Shown piece by piece: positions 1 to 9,048 of a stretch of DNA of 64,000 nt (the stretch's first letter is position 1; each line of letters starts with the position of its first letter). The translations under genes and the position numbers were made by a program. The DNA comes from Kribbella sp. VKM Ac-2568 (GTDB lineage Bacteria > Actinomycetota > Actinomycetes > Propionibacteriales > Kribbellaceae), in NCBI RefSeq assembly GCF_004345365.1, contig NZ_SLVF01000005.1:186001-250000 (forward strand), in the 5' to 3' direction. The notes under the pieces were generated by a model. The model worked only from the letters and a program-made list of their open reading frames with translations. It was not told the DNA's origin and searched no databases.

Positions 1-20
1 CCGCTCGGCCTCGCCCGCCA

Positions 21-950
21 TCACCCGGCCTGGTCGGACTGAGCCACCGCGGACTGAGCCGCCGCGGACCGAGCAGCCGCGGACCGAGCAGCTTCGGCGG
101 CCTCGACCACGTTGGTCAGCAGCATCGCCCGGGTCATCGGGCCGATCCCGCCCGGCATCGGCGCGATCCAGCTCGCCACCTCGCGGGCCGCGGCCTCGAT
201 GTCGCCGACGGTCTTGCCCTCCGCGCTGCGGCTGATGCCGACGTCCAGCAGCACCGCGCCCGGCTTCACCATGTCGGCCGTGATCAGCCCCGCCGATCCG
301 GCCGCCGCGATCACGATGTCACCGGTACGAACCACCGCGGCCAGGTCCCTGGTGCCGGTGTGGCACTGGGTCACGGTCGCGTTCTCGGACCGCCGGGTGA
401 AGAGCAGCCCCATCGGGCGTCCTGCGGTGACACCCCGGCCGATGACGACCACATGCGCCCCGGCGATCGGTACGTCGTACCGGCGGAGGAGCTCCACGCA
501 GCCCTTGGGGGTGCACGGCAGCGGGCCGTCCTGGCCGAGCACCAGCTTGCCGAGGCTGACCGGATGCAGGCCGTCGGCGTCCTTGGCCGGGTCGATCAGG
601 CCGAGGATCTCGTTGGTGTCGACGTGCTTCGGCAGCGGCAGCTGGACGATGAAGCCGGTGCACGCCGGGTTCTCGTTGAGCTCGACGACCTTGGCCGCGA
701 TCTCGTCCTGGGTGGCCTCGGCCGGCAGCTCGACCTCGATCGAGGCGATCCCGACGGCCGCGCAGTCGCGGTGCTTGCCGGCCACATACGCCCGGCTGCC
801 CGGGTCATCGCCGACCAGGATGGTGCCCAGCCCGGGCACGACGCCCTGCTCGGCCAGTTTCGCCACCCGGACCGCGAGCTCGCTCTTGATCGCCGCCGCG
901 GTCGCCTTGCCATCCAGAATCTGCGCCGTCACGAGGAAAGAGTCTGCCAT
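21..950 (-). CDS. folD: Bifunctional methylenetetrahydrofolate dehydrogenase / methenyltetrahydrofolate cyclohydrolase FolD
   Basis: FolD interconverts 5,10-methylene-, 5,10-methenyl- and 10-formyl-tetrahydrofolate in the cytoplasm, using NADP, and supplies formyl groups to PurN and PurH, which are both in this window. Tyr55 and Lys59 lie in SRAYVAGK, the catalytic Y-x-x-x-K. QLPLPKH, PCTPKGC, the Rossmann segment [14 protein letters not shown] and [13 protein letters not shown] follow in family order. The core ends near residue 287. The last 20 or so residues are an Ala/Ser/Arg/Gln tail made by a 15-bp tandem repeat and are not part of the fold. ATG at 950 is chosen because the family N-terminus begins there. 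The upstream methyltransferase stop (929-931) lies inside this gene, so the two are probably co-transcribed. Confidence 0.97.
   Translation of the reverse strand: MADSFLVTAQILDGKATAAAIKSELAVRVAKLAEQGVVPGLGTILVGDDPGSRAYVAGKHRDCAAVGIASIEVELPAEATQDEIAAKVVELNENPACTGFIVQLPLPKHVDTNEILGLIDPAKDADGLHPVSLGKLVLGQDGPLPCTPKGCVELLRRYDVPIAGAHVVVIGRGVTAGRPMGLLFTRRSENATVTQCHTGTRDLAAVVRTGDIVIAAAGSAGLITADMVKPGAVLLDVGISRSAEGKTVGDIEAAAREVASWIAPMPGGIGPMTRAMLLTNVVEAAEAARSAAARSAAAQSAVAQSDQAG
36..95. repeat. Four tandem 15-bp repeats in the 3' end of folD
   Basis: Units at 36-50, 51-65, 66-80 and 81-95 start GGACTGAGCC or GGACCGAGCA and differ by a few bases. Fifteen bases is five codons, so the repeat adds Ala-Ala-Arg/Gln-Ser-Ala blocks to the FolD C-terminus without breaking the frame. 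Confidence 0.9.
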
Positions 951-1663
951 GCGCCGACCGGCCGTCGGGCACGTACCACCAGCGAGATGCCCGGCAACCC
1001 GCTCACCGGCAGATACCGCTCGCCGGCGATCACCGCACTGAGGAACATGTTCACGGCCGACGACATCTCGCTCAGATCACTGCCGGTACTGCGCTTGCGG
1101 CGCCAGGCGGCGATCGGCCGGAGCAACACGTTCCAGGACCGGATGTCCTCGATCTCCAGGCCGGCCGACTGGAGCAGCCGCACCAGCTCATCACGGTCGT
1201 AGCGGCGCACGTGGTCGACCGCCACGTCATGCGCGCTCCACAGCTTCATGTCGCACGGCACGGCGATCAGCGCGACGCCGCCGGGACGGAGGATCCGGAA
1301 GATCTCGGCGGCGGCGAGACCGTCGTCCGTCAGGTGCTCGAGAATGTCGTAGGCGACCACCAGGCCATGGGACTGGTCGGCCAGCGGCAGGCACCTGGCG
1401 TCGGCCCGGATCACGGGGATGCCGCGCTCATGGGCGACCTGTGCGCCCTCCTCGCCGTACTCCAGCGCGGTCGCGGACCACCCGTGGGCGCGCAGCACCC
1501 GCGTGTTACCCCCACCCGCGGCGCCGATGTCGAGTGCCTGGGACTGCCCGTCGCCCTCGGCGGCCATCGCCCTGAGCTGACGGGCGAGCAGCGCCCGGCG
1601 TTCGCGATACCACCAGTGCTTGTCCTCGACCGCGACCAGCTTGCGTATCTCAGTCCCTTCCAC
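929..1663 (-). CDS. Class I SAM-dependent methyltransferase
   Basis: This is a protein of about 244 residues with a Rossmann-type methyltransferase domain. Motif I is [15 protein letters not shown], the acidic residue after strand 2 is in ALEYGEEG, and [10 protein letters not shown] and [10 protein letters not shown] are the usual motifs IV-V. A short aromatic N-terminus ([11 protein letters not shown]) is typical of a subgroup of glycan- or lipid-associated methyltransferases, so the substrate may be a sugar or lipid intermediate; this is inference. GTG at 1661-1663 is chosen because homologue-like sequence begins with VEGTEIRKL there. Upstream in-frame sequence runs through the divergent TetR promoter and is not credible protein. 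No clear ribosome binding site is seen. The stop overlaps the folD start by 22 bases. Confidence 0.85.
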   Translation of the reverse strand: MEGTEIRKLVAVEDKHWWYRERRALLARQLRAMAAEGDGQSQALDIGAAGGGNTRVLRAHGWSATALEYGEEGAQVAHERGIPVIRADARCLPLADQSHGLVVAYDILEHLTDDGLAAAEIFRILRPGGVALIAVPCDMKLWSAHDVAVDHVRRYDRDELVRLLQSAGLEIEDIRSWNVLLRPIAAWRRKRSTGSDLSEMSSAVNMFLSAVIAGERYLPVSGLPGISLVVRARRPVGAWQTLSS

Positions 1664-1719
1664 AGGGCGAACGCTACCGTCTCCGGCGTTCAACTCTTGC
1701 ACGTGAGGTGAAGCACAGT

Positions 1720-1756
1720 CCTGACCGATCGGTTGATTCCTGGCCGATCGGTCAGG
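1720..1756. promoter_or_regulatory. TetR-type double operator
   Basis: A perfect 13-bp inverted repeat, CCTGACCGATCGG at 1720-1732 and CCGATCGGTCAGG at 1744-1756. Each arm contains the self-palindromic core CCGATCGG, so there are two half-operators in a larger palindrome. It lies just upstream of the TetR gene and between it and the divergent methyltransferase, as expected for autoregulation. Confidence 0.75.
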
Positions 1757-1768
1757 AATATGGACGTC

Positions 1769-2320
1769 ATGGCGACCACCACACCTGTCCGGGAGCGCAC
1801 CCGGCGCGAGATCGTGCAGCAGGCGATGGTGCTGTTCCAGAGCAAGGGCTACAGCGCGACCTCCCTGCAGGACATCGCGACCGCCGCCGGCTGTTCCAAG
1901 GCCACCGTGCTCTATCACTTCAACGGCAAGCCCGCGGTGCTGTCCGCAGTACTGGAGCCGTCGCGAGCCGCTCTGGCCGAGTTGAACGCGGCGGCCGCCG
2001 AGCTGCCTCCGGCGGAGGCCCAGGCGCTGGCGATCACCCGGTTCGTCGAGCTCGCGGTCGAGTTCCGGGGTGTGGTCAACGTGCTCCAGGACGTGCTGCC
2101 GACGATCGACGAGATGCCCGAGTTCACCGACCTGATCGCGGCCGGCCTGCGGCTCACCGGGTTCCTGGCCGGCAGCGACGACCCGCTCGAGCGGGCCCTG
2201 GCCGAGTTCGCCATCAACGGGCTGCTCGGCGAGTGCCGGCACGCGGGTGAGCGCACCGACGCCGAACTGCACACGCTCTGCGACACGGCCTTGCGCCGAA
2301 TACTGCGGCTGCCCGACTGA
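1769..2320 (+). CDS. TetR/AcrR family transcriptional regulator
   Basis: Cytoplasmic DNA-binding repressor of 183 residues. The N-terminal helix-turn-helix is ILxxAxxLF-like (IVQQAMVLFQSKGYSATS), then LQDIATAAGCSKATVLYHF and GKPAVLSAVLE, the standard TetR_N pattern. The rest is a helical ligand-binding domain with no recognised ligand signature. ATG at 1769 has AGGA 11 bases upstream. ATG at 1760 is possible, but an in-frame TTG at 1733 would place the operator inside the gene. The next gene, 66 bases downstream on the same strand, is an MMPL exporter, so the regulator probably represses its own gene and the exporter until a toxic or signal compound binds. Confidence 0.93.
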   Translation: MATTTPVRERTRREIVQQAMVLFQSKGYSATSLQDIATAAGCSKATVLYHFNGKPAVLSAVLEPSRAALAELNAAAAELPPAEAQALAITRFVELAVEFRGVVNVLQDVLPTIDEMPEFTDLIAAGLRLTGFLAGSDDPLERALAEFAINGLLGECRHAGERTDAELHTLCDTALRRILRLPD

Positions 2321-2386
2321 GCCTGCCGTCCCCGCCCCGCGACTCCTGCTGTTTCCCGCCCGCACCAGCGAACGGACGCACTTCTG

Positions 2387-4561
2387 ATGGCCAATCTCCT
2401 GTACCGGCTCGGCCGGTTCTCCTACCAGCGCCGGCGGCTCGTGGCCGCGATCTGGACGTTCGTGCTCGTGCTGCTGGGAGTCGGCGCGCTGACGCTCGGC
2501 GGCCAGACGGCGAACACCTTCTCGATCCCCGGCACCGAGTCGCAGCGGGCACTGGACGCGCTGGCCAAGGATCTGCCCGCCGCCAGTGGCGCTTCGGCGA
2601 CCGTGGTGGTGAAAGCACCGGCCGGGAAGACACTGGCAGACCCCACCGTCAAGGCCGCGGTCGGCACGACCGTTGCCAAGGTCAACCAGTTACCAGAGGT
2701 GGTCGGCGCGGTCGATCCCTTCACCAGCAAGGCGATCAGCCCGGACGGCGCGACCGGCCTGATCAGCGTCCAGTTCGCCAAGCCGGCCGATGAGCTGGCG
2801 AAGACGAGCACCGAGGCGTACGACCACGTGAAGGCGCTGAGCACCGGCGATCTGCAGGTGGTTCCGGGCGGCCAGGTCGTCGGCGGGCCGCCGGAGATCG
2901 GCTCCACCGAGGTGATCGGCGTCGCGATCGCGGCCGTCGTGCTGGTGGTGACCTTCGGCTCGCTGGTCGCCGCGGGGATGACGTTGCTGACCGCGCTGAT
3001 CGGCGTACTCGCGGGCATGGCCGGGTTGTTCCTGGTCACCTCGGTGGTGGACGTCTCCTCGACGGCGCCGATCCTGGCGTTGATGCTCGGGCTCGCGGTC
3101 GGGATCGACTACGCGCTGTTCATCAGTTCCCGGCACCGCACCCAACTGGCCGCCGGGATGGATGAAGAGGAATCGGTCGCGCGAGCCACGGCGACCGCCG
3201 GTTCGGCCGTGTTGTTCGCCGGCGCCACCGTGGTGATCGCCCTTGCCGGGCTGAGCCTGGTGGGCGTCCCGTTCCTCACGGCGATGGGACTTGCCGCCGC
3301 CGCGACGGTGCTGACCGCAGTACTGGTGGCGTTGACGTTGTTGCCCGCGATGCTCGGGTTCGTCGGCCGGCGGGTGCTGCCGCGGAAGATCCGGAAGACC
3401 GCGGCGACGCCTGCCACCGAGGGGTTCGGGTTCCGGTGGGCTCGGCTGGTGACACGCTTCCGTATCCTGATCGTTGCCGTCGGCATCATCGGACTGGGCG
3501 TGCTGTCGATTCCCACGCAGGACATGCGGCTGGCTCTTCCGGACGGGGCATCCGCTGCCGCCGGGACGAACCAGCGGGTGGCGTACGACCTGGCGGCGGC
3601 CGCTTTCGGTCCGGGGTCCAACGGTCCGCTGGTAGTCGTGGTGAAGAGCGACAGTGCGGCGACAGCCGGCGGACTGGTCGAGCAGGTGATGGCCAAGAGC
3701 AAGGGCCTCAAGGATGTCGTGGCGGTGACGCCCGGGCCGGGCAGCACCGACGGATCCACCCGTCTGGTCAGCGTGATCCCTGCGAGCGGTCCCGCGTCGG
3801 AGCAGACAGCTGACCTGGTGAAGGATCTGCGGACCGCCGTCCATCCGCTGGCTTCGGGCGACGCCTCGATCTCGATCACCGGTAACACCGCAGTCGGCGT
3901 CGACGTGTCGAACAAGCTGACCTCAGCGCTACCGACGTACCTGCTGGTCGTGATCGGGTTGTCGTTCCTGCTGTTGCTGCTGGCGTTCCGGTCGGTGCTG
4001 GTCCCGCTGAAGGCGACCCTCGGGTTCCTGCTCACCATCGGCGCGACCTTCGGCATCACCGTCGGCGTGTTCCAGAAGGGCTGGGGCGCTTCACTGCTCG
4101 GCGTGGACTCGCCCGGCCCGCTGGTCAGCTTCCTGCCGATCATCATGTTGGGCGTGCTGTTCGGCCTGGCGATGGACTATGAGGTGTTCATCGTGTCCCG
4201 GGTCCGCGAGGAGTTCGTGCACGGCAAGCACGCCACCGAGGCGACGATCGCCGGGGTCGGACACGGCGCCCGGGTGGTGACGGCCGCCGCGCTGATCATG
4301 GCCGCGGTGTTCGCCGGCTTCATCCTGGTCGACGACCCGATCATCAAGACGATCGGCTTCGGCCTGACCATCGGCGTACTGATCGACGCCTTCGTGGTCC
4401 GGATGACGCTCGTCCCGGCCGTACTCACCCTGCTCGGCGACCGCGCCTGGTTCTTCCCCAAGTGGCTCGACCGGATCACCCCCAAGGTCGACATCGAGGG
4501 CGAGAACCTGCGCACCAGCACCCCGAAGCCCGCCGACAAGGACCTCGTCAGCGTCGACTGA
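2387..4561 (+). CDS. MMPL/RND family transporter
   Basis: Integral membrane exporter of 724 residues with the duplicated MMPL layout: TM1 near residues 17-37, a large extracytoplasmic loop (about 40-180), five helices (about 180-350), TM7 near 370, a second loop (about 390-535), then five more helices. The segments GIDYALFISSRHR and AMDYEVFIVSRVREE are the two Asp-Tyr proton-relay motifs of MMPL proteins. The family moves lipids, siderophores or drugs across the membrane with proton motive force; the cargo is not predictable here. The linked TetR gene points to drug or metabolite efflux rather than a wall-lipid pathway. No lipid synthesis gene is adjacent. Confidence 0.93.
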   Translation: MANLLYRLGRFSYQRRRLVAAIWTFVLVLLGVGALTLGGQTANTFSIPGTESQRALDALAKDLPAASGASATVVVKAPAGKTLADPTVKAAVGTTVAKVNQLPEVVGAVDPFTSKAISPDGATGLISVQFAKPADELAKTSTEAYDHVKALSTGDLQVVPGGQVVGGPPEIGSTEVIGVAIAAVVLVVTFGSLVAAGMTLLTALIGVLAGMAGLFLVTSVVDVSSTAPILALMLGLAVGIDYALFISSRHRTQLAAGMDEEESVARATATAGSAVLFAGATVVIALAGLSLVGVPFLTAMGLAAAATVLTAVLVALTLLPAMLGFVGRRVLPRKIRKTAATPATEGFGFRWARLVTRFRILIVAVGIIGLGVLSIPTQDMRLALPDGASAAAGTNQRVAYDLAAAAFGPGSNGPLVVVVKSDSAATAGGLVEQVMAKSKGLKDVVAVTPGPGSTDGSTRLVSVIPASGPASEQTADLVKDLRTAVHPLASGDASISITGNTAVGVDVSNKLTSALPTYLLVVIGLSFLLLLLAFRSVLVPLKATLGFLLTIGATFGITVGVFQKGWGASLLGVDSPGPLVSFLPIIMLGVLFGLAMDYEVFIVSRVREEFVHGKHATEATIAGVGHGARVVTAAALIMAAVFAGFILVDDPIIKTIGFGLTIGVLIDAFVVRMTLVPAVLTLLGDRAWFFPKWLDRITPKVDIEGENLRTSTPKPADKDLVSVD

Positions 4562-4593
4562 CTCCTCACGCTCTGGGCGGAATGCCCGAGGGG

Positions 4594-4630
4594 TTGTCAC
4601 GGTTGGAGCGGTTAGTTTATTCTTTAACTA
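4594..4630 (+). promoter_or_regulatory. Possible promoter and operator of the pirin gene
   Basis: The stretch is AT-rich against its surroundings. TTGTCA at 4594-4599 could be a -35 box, with TTATTC at 4617-4622 as -10 after 17 bases. An inverted repeat TAGTT (4613-4617) / AACTA (4626-4630) overlaps the -10 region and could be a MarR-type repressor site. This is inference from pattern only. Confidence 0.4.
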
Positions 4631-4652
4631 CCTACGAGCGAGGAGACCCGCC

Positions 4653-5639
4653 ATGCCCGCCGTGACCGTCAGCGACATCACTGTGCTGCCCCGCGTCCAC
4701 CAGCCCGACCCGGCCGTCGCGAACGAGCGCGCGGTCCGGTCGGTGACGTCCGCGCCCAGCGGCTTCGAGGGTGAGGGCTTCCCGGTACGCCGCGCCTTCG
4801 CCGGCGTGGACATGCGGGACCTGGACCCGTTCATCCACATGGACCAGATGGGCGAGGTGGAGTACGCGCCGGGCGAGCCGAAGGGCACCCCGTGGCACCC
4901 GCACCGCGGCTTCGAGACCGTCACCTACATGCTCGACGGGATCATGGAGCACCAGGACTCCCAGGGCGGCGGCGGTGTCATCTCCAACGGCGACACCCAG
5001 TGGATGACGGCCGGCAGCGGCCTGCTCCACATCGAGACCCCGCCGGAGCACCTGGTGCTCAGCGGCGGCCTCTTCCACGGCATCCAGCTCTGGGTGAACC
5101 TGCCGAAGGCGCAGAAGTGGGCCGCCCCGAGGTACCAGGACATCCGTGGCGGTGACTCCGCCCTGCTGTCCACCCCGGACGGCGGCGCGCTGATCCGCGT
5201 GATCGCGGGCTCGGTCGACGGCCACGACGGCCCGGGATCGACCCACACCCCGATCACCCTGGTGCACGCCACGGTCAGCCCGGGCGCCGAGCTGGTGCTG
5301 CCCTGGCAGCCCGACTACAACGCGCTCGTCTACGTCCTGGCCGGTCAGGGCACGGTCGGCGCCGAGCACCGGCCGATCCGCAAGGGTCAGCTCGCGGTCT
5401 TCGGCCCCGGCGACACGATCCGTACGGCGGCCGCGTCGTCCCAGCCGCAGGCGGAGCCGAACCTGGACGTGCTCGTCCTCGGCGGCCGCCCGATCCGCGA
5501 GCCGATCGCGATGGCCGGCCCGTTCGTGATGAACACCCGCGCCGAGGTGGTCCAGGCCTTCGAGGACTTCCAGGCCGGCAAGCTCGGCTCCATCCCCGCG
5601 GTCCACGGCGCCCCGACCGAACTCCGCGAGTCCAACTGA
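4653..5639 (+). CDS. Pirin family protein (bicupin)
   Basis: Cytoplasmic, 328 residues, a common pirin length. The N-terminal cupin carries the metal-binding signature TPWHPHRGFETVTYML, followed by MEHQDSQGG with further His/Glu ligands and the conserved GDTQWMTAGSGLLHIE. The C-terminal cupin starts near residue 205 (THTPITLVHATVSPGAEL). Bacterial pirins are iron-binding redox sensors or quercetinase-like dioxygenases, and the sequence does not decide between these. GAGGAG at 4639-4644 is a good ribosome binding site for ATG 4653. The gene seems monocistronic, with its own AT-rich promoter and a hairpin after the stop. Confidence 0.95.
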   Translation: MPAVTVSDITVLPRVHQPDPAVANERAVRSVTSAPSGFEGEGFPVRRAFAGVDMRDLDPFIHMDQMGEVEYAPGEPKGTPWHPHRGFETVTYMLDGIMEHQDSQGGGGVISNGDTQWMTAGSGLLHIETPPEHLVLSGGLFHGIQLWVNLPKAQKWAAPRYQDIRGGDSALLSTPDGGALIRVIAGSVDGHDGPGSTHTPITLVHATVSPGAELVLPWQPDYNALVYVLAGQGTVGAEHRPIRKGQLAVFGPGDTIRTAAASSQPQAEPNLDVLVLGGRPIREPIAMAGPFVMNTRAEVVQAFEDFQAGKLGSIPAVHGAPTELRESN

Positions 5640-5649
5640 CCTTCTTGCG

Positions 5650-5697
5650 TTGCGTCCGAAGAACCTGAGGCCCTGACCCAAGGTTCTTCGGACGCAA
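5650..5697. terminator. Bidirectional hairpin terminator
   Basis: A perfect 17-bp stem: TTGCGTCCGAAGAACCT at 5650-5666 pairs with 5681-5697 across a 14-base loop. It lies between the convergent pirin and ATP-grasp genes. No U-tract follows, as is common in actinobacteria. Confidence 0.85.
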
Positions 5698-5758
5698 ACG
5701 CCTTCGGCCTCCTCCAGCAGCCGGCAAGACCGGGCAGGACCCGGGTGGCCTCCCCTGG

Positions 5759-7246
5759 TCAGACCGGCAGGCTCCGGCGATCAGGGGAACTGACGGACAG
5801 ACCGGAGATCGCCCTCTCGGTCTCTTCGTACATCGCCTGGGCGTCGTCGTGCGTCAGACCGATCGCGGTGAGCCCGACGCGCCCATCGACCGCCAAGCAG
5901 GACAGCATGTGGAGGACGACGCCGGTCTTCCTGTAACGGTCGAACTGAAGACCCGCCTCGGCGACCGCACGGATCACGTCCGCAGGTGGCAGACCGAGCC
6001 AGGCCGGGTCGACCAGGTTGTCAGTCGCGACGTAGCACCGGGACGACCCGTCGGCCGTGCACCAGGTCCCGGCACCCGGGTCGTAGCGCCCAGGGACGAG
6101 GTTCCGCAGCGCGGCGTACGGGTGGGTCGTCCCGCCCTTGCGTAGGTTGATCTCCAGCGCGTACAGGTCCCACTGGTCGGCGGCATCCCGTACGGCGAAG
6201 AAGTCCACGCTCAGCCGGCCGACGACACCGCGAGGCGCGAGCAATCGGCCGACTGCCTCCGCGTACGTCGCCAGCGTCGCCGCGTAGGCCGCATCGGCCG
6301 GGAAATGGCAGCCCCGGTAGATCTGATGGCTGGTCCCGCCGAGCACCTGTTCGTGCGTGGCCAGGACGGTCACCTCGCCATCAGGGGAGATGTCGAGCTG
6401 GACACTAGGGCTGGTGGCGTGTGCACCGGTGACGAGCTCCTCGACGACACTGCCGTGAGCAAGATCCGCGAGGTACCAGGCCGGCATCGCCTCGAGCTGT
6501 GAGCGGATCGCCGCGTCGGGCAGCCGCCGGCCTGCGAGGTCGCGCAACTGGACGACCTGATTGCCGTCGCCCGCGCCGCTGTCGTCGTGCTTGACGACGA
6601 CCCCCTGGGCCGCGGGCCGCTCGAGCTGGACGGCGGCGATCGCGGCACACACCTCGTCAACGCTCCGCACGTCCTCGCAGCCGACCGGCGTCGGCACGCG
6701 TGCAGTCTGGAACAGCCGCCGGCCCGCGCCTTTGAAGCCGAGCGGCCACAGTTCGGGCGCCGTCCCGTTGATCGGGGCATCCAGGCGCACAGCGATCTCG
6801 ACCTCGTGCTGAGTGACGTTCCACGGTTCGATGAAGGCCGGCCGCCCCCCGATCATCGCCCGGAGGCGACGGATCAGATCCGGCCGATCCAGGAGCTTCT
6901 CCGCGACCGAACGGGCACTGGGGTCATCGACTGTGACGATCCGCAGGCGGGAGCGAGCGTCGGCCCTGCGCCCTTCCGGCGCCAGCGAGACGTAGTAGTC
7001 GAGCACTTCATCGGAAGGCAGCTCGGAGCAGATGAAGATCATCTCGCACCGCTCGATCCGCGGCAGCATCAGCGAAGCCAGCAGGTACCGGTGCTCGAGT
7101 GCCGGGATCCGCGTCGCGTAGTGCGACAACATCGATTCGCTGAGGCTGAACGACGGGAGCGCAACGAGTACGTGAGGTGATCCCCCGGGATGGTTCATCG
7201 ACCACACTGGCCCGAGCTCGCCTTGCAGGTCGGAGAAGTCCCTCAT
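5759..7246 (-). CDS. PGM1-like ATP-grasp peptide ligase
   Basis: Cytoplasmic, 495 residues. The N-terminal third (about 1-155) looks like a pre-ATP-grasp domain (PHVLVALPSFSLSESML). The middle has ATP-grasp features: the nucleotide-binding GVVVKHDDSGAGDGNQV, VVEELVTG, and metal-ligand-like VDFFAV and YALEINLRKGGTTHP. The C-terminal part resembles the PGM1_C extension. PGM1 of pheganomycin biosynthesis joins a peptide to a nonproteinogenic N-terminal amino acid by ATP-dependent amide bond formation. No precursor peptide or tailoring cluster is adjacent here, so the partner substrate is unknown. The 3' end faces the pirin gene across a hairpin. The assignment rests on recalled family features. 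Confidence 0.7.
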   Translation of the reverse strand: MRDFSDLQGELGPVWSMNHPGGSPHVLVALPSFSLSESMLSHYATRIPALEHRYLLASLMLPRIERCEMIFICSELPSDEVLDYYVSLAPEGRRADARSRLRIVTVDDPSARSVAEKLLDRPDLIRRLRAMIGGRPAFIEPWNVTQHEVEIAVRLDAPINGTAPELWPLGFKGAGRRLFQTARVPTPVGCEDVRSVDEVCAAIAAVQLERPAAQGVVVKHDDSGAGDGNQVVQLRDLAGRRLPDAAIRSQLEAMPAWYLADLAHGSVVEELVTGAHATSPSVQLDISPDGEVTVLATHEQVLGGTSHQIYRGCHFPADAAYAATLATYAEAVGRLLAPRGVVGRLSVDFFAVRDAADQWDLYALEINLRKGGTTHPYAALRNLVPGRYDPGAGTWCTADGSSRCYVATDNLVDPAWLGLPPADVIRAVAEAGLQFDRYRKTGVVLHMLSCLAVDGRVGLTAIGLTHDDAQAMYEETERAISGLSVSSPDRRSLPV

Positions 7247-7314
7247 ACACCACTCCCGCCTCAGGCCATCAGAATACGCCTGGAGCTGTCGTCTGCCTGG
7301 CCACCCTGCCCCCG

Positions 7315-7635
7315 TCAGTACGCTCCGGAGTTGTCCAGGTCGATGTAGTGCGCGATGCGAGGATCCTCGGGGTCGGCGCCGTAGGTCTCGGCGAAGTGGT
7401 GGGCCGCGGGCGGTCCGCCGTACTGCGGGTTGCCGCGGTCAACAATTCGCGGACACGGAAACCCGGTGGCCCCGAGCCACGCCAACCGGTCCGCTTCATC
7501 GTCGACCCGGAACCAGCTTGTGGTAAAGGATCTCGGCACCGTTGCCCAGCCGCACCACTGCCGCACCCGATAGCCCAAGTGGATCGGTTCACCCCAACGA
7601 GCGTTGAACCGATCCACTACCGCGTCCACGTCCAT
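7315..7635 (-). CDS. Small hypothetical protein
   Basis: A predicted soluble protein of 106 residues that I do not recognise. It has several Trp residues (RWGEPIH, QWCGWATVPR) and a His/Asp-rich end (HHFAETYGADPEDPR, HYIDLDNSGAY). It has no signal peptide or membrane segment. It lies 68 bases upstream of the PGM1-like ligase on the same strand and could be co-transcribed with it. Coding potential is supported by GC-rich third positions, but the ribosome binding site is weak. Confidence 0.6.
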   Translation of the reverse strand: MDVDAVVDRFNARWGEPIHLGYRVRQWCGWATVPRSFTTSWFRVDDEADRLAWLGATGFPCPRIVDRGNPQYGGPPAAHHFAETYGADPEDPRIAHYIDLDNSGAY

Positions 7636-7677
7636 CCCCGAACCGTACGCGGGCCGGACTGGCCGGCGGCCTGAGCG

Positions 7678-8958
7678 TCAGCGCAGGTTGCGGTGGAGGG
7701 CGGTGATCAGCTCCCCGGTGTCGGTGTCGCCGTCGAGGGACCAGATCATCGCGCCGCCCAGGTTCCGCTTCGAGATGTACTGCGCTTTGCGCTTCATCTC
7801 GGTCGGGTCGTCCCAGGTCCAGAAGGTGGTTCCGTCGAACAGCCAGGCGAAACCGGCCTTGTTGTCGCGGTGGACAGTGAAGTCGGCCAGCTTCGGCTTC
7901 AGCCGCCGGTAGTCCTCGTTGCCCGCCTCGTACGTCGCGGGCGCGGGGCCGGTGGCCGGCTGGAAGAGCCCGTCGTTCTGGTTCGTCACACCCGTCCAGC
8001 CGCGGCTGTAGAACGGCACTCCCATCACCAGCTTGTCCAGCGGCGCGCCCCGGGACAGGTAGGCGTCGATCGTCACCTGCGAGCTGAACTCCTCCGTCGA
8101 CGGGTCACCCTTCGGCCCGTCGATCGCGGATTGCTGGTTCGTGATCGGGTCCCAGGAGCCGTGGTAGTCGTACCCCTGGGTGGTGCCGAAGGTCAGGTCG
8201 CGGAACAGCTTCTTGACCTCGAACCCGTTGTCCACCTGCTCCGGCGCGGCCGGGAGGAACGCCGTCAGGTTGTACCGTCCGCTGAACGGCCAGGAGGCCC
8301 TGTCGAGCTGCTTGCGGTACTCGTGCACCAGGGCGGTGAAGTTCTGCTTGTCCTCCGGACGGATCACGTTGCCCGGGTTGCCCTCACTGCCTGGCCACTC
8401 CCAGTCCAGGTCGATCCCGTCGAAGACGCCCTTGGCGGCACCGGACGGCGCCCCGGGCAGGTTGCCCTTCAGCCACATGTCGAGGCAGGACTTCACGTGC
8501 GCGGCCCGGCTGGCCGGAGTGAGTGCGGCATCCGAGAAGTACTTCGAACCCGTCCAGCCGCCGAGCGAGATGCTGACCCGGAGCTTCGGGAACTTCTGCT
8601 TCAACTGCCTGAGCTGGTTCAGGTTGCCGGCCAGCGCCTGGCCCGGCTCGTCCGCCTTGCCGCTGACGCTCTGCTCAGCCGTGAAGGGCCGCTGGTAGTC
8701 GGCCCACGGATCGCTGCTCACGCAGTTGCCCTGCTCGTCCAGGAACCCGAACGCGTAGTTGATCTGGGTGAGTTTGCCGGCCGTGCCGTTCTTGACCAGG
8801 TCGCTGACCAGGAAGTCCCGGTCGTAACCGCTCCACTGGGTGTAGTACCCGACGACGCGCTTCTGACTGTGAGCCTCGGCGGGCAGCGCGCTCAGCCCCA
8901 GCGGGACCGCGACCGCGGCTGCGACCAGCAGCGCAAGACTCCGACGTTTCACCGACAT
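7678..8958 (-). CDS. Secreted GH18 chitinase
   Basis: Endochitinase-like, 426 residues. The Sec signal peptide spans residues 1 to about 29 (MSVKRRSLALL then Ala/Val-rich, cleavage after AEA). The GH18 barrel follows directly, with KLRVSISLGGW (the SxGG motif) and FDGIDLDWEWP (the DxxDxDxE catalytic motif, Glu187 the likely acid/base). Met/Tyr/Trp motifs GVPFYSRGW and AMIWSLDGD close the barrel. There is no separate chitin-binding or fibronectin domain, so it is a single-domain enzyme. ATG 8958 is chosen over the in-frame 9000 start because GGGGAG lies a few bases upstream and the signal peptide then begins properly. It should act outside the cell on chitin oligomers. Confidence 0.95.
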   Translation of the reverse strand: MSVKRRSLALLVAAAVAVPLGLSALPAEAHSQKRVVGYYTQWSGYDRDFLVSDLVKNGTAGKLTQINYAFGFLDEQGNCVSSDPWADYQRPFTAEQSVSGKADEPGQALAGNLNQLRQLKQKFPKLRVSISLGGWTGSKYFSDAALTPASRAAHVKSCLDMWLKGNLPGAPSGAAKGVFDGIDLDWEWPGSEGNPGNVIRPEDKQNFTALVHEYRKQLDRASWPFSGRYNLTAFLPAAPEQVDNGFEVKKLFRDLTFGTTQGYDYHGSWDPITNQQSAIDGPKGDPSTEEFSSQVTIDAYLSRGAPLDKLVMGVPFYSRGWTGVTNQNDGLFQPATGPAPATYEAGNEDYRRLKPKLADFTVHRDNKAGFAWLFDGTTFWTWDDPTEMKRKAQYISKRNLGGAMIWSLDGDTDTGELITALHRNLR

Positions 8959-9048
8959 GCTTCTCCCCAACGGGCGGTGTGAGGGACAGGGTTGGCTCAC
9001 CCTAGGTCCGCCTCACCGACTTACGCAATGTCTCTAACGAAAGCAATT

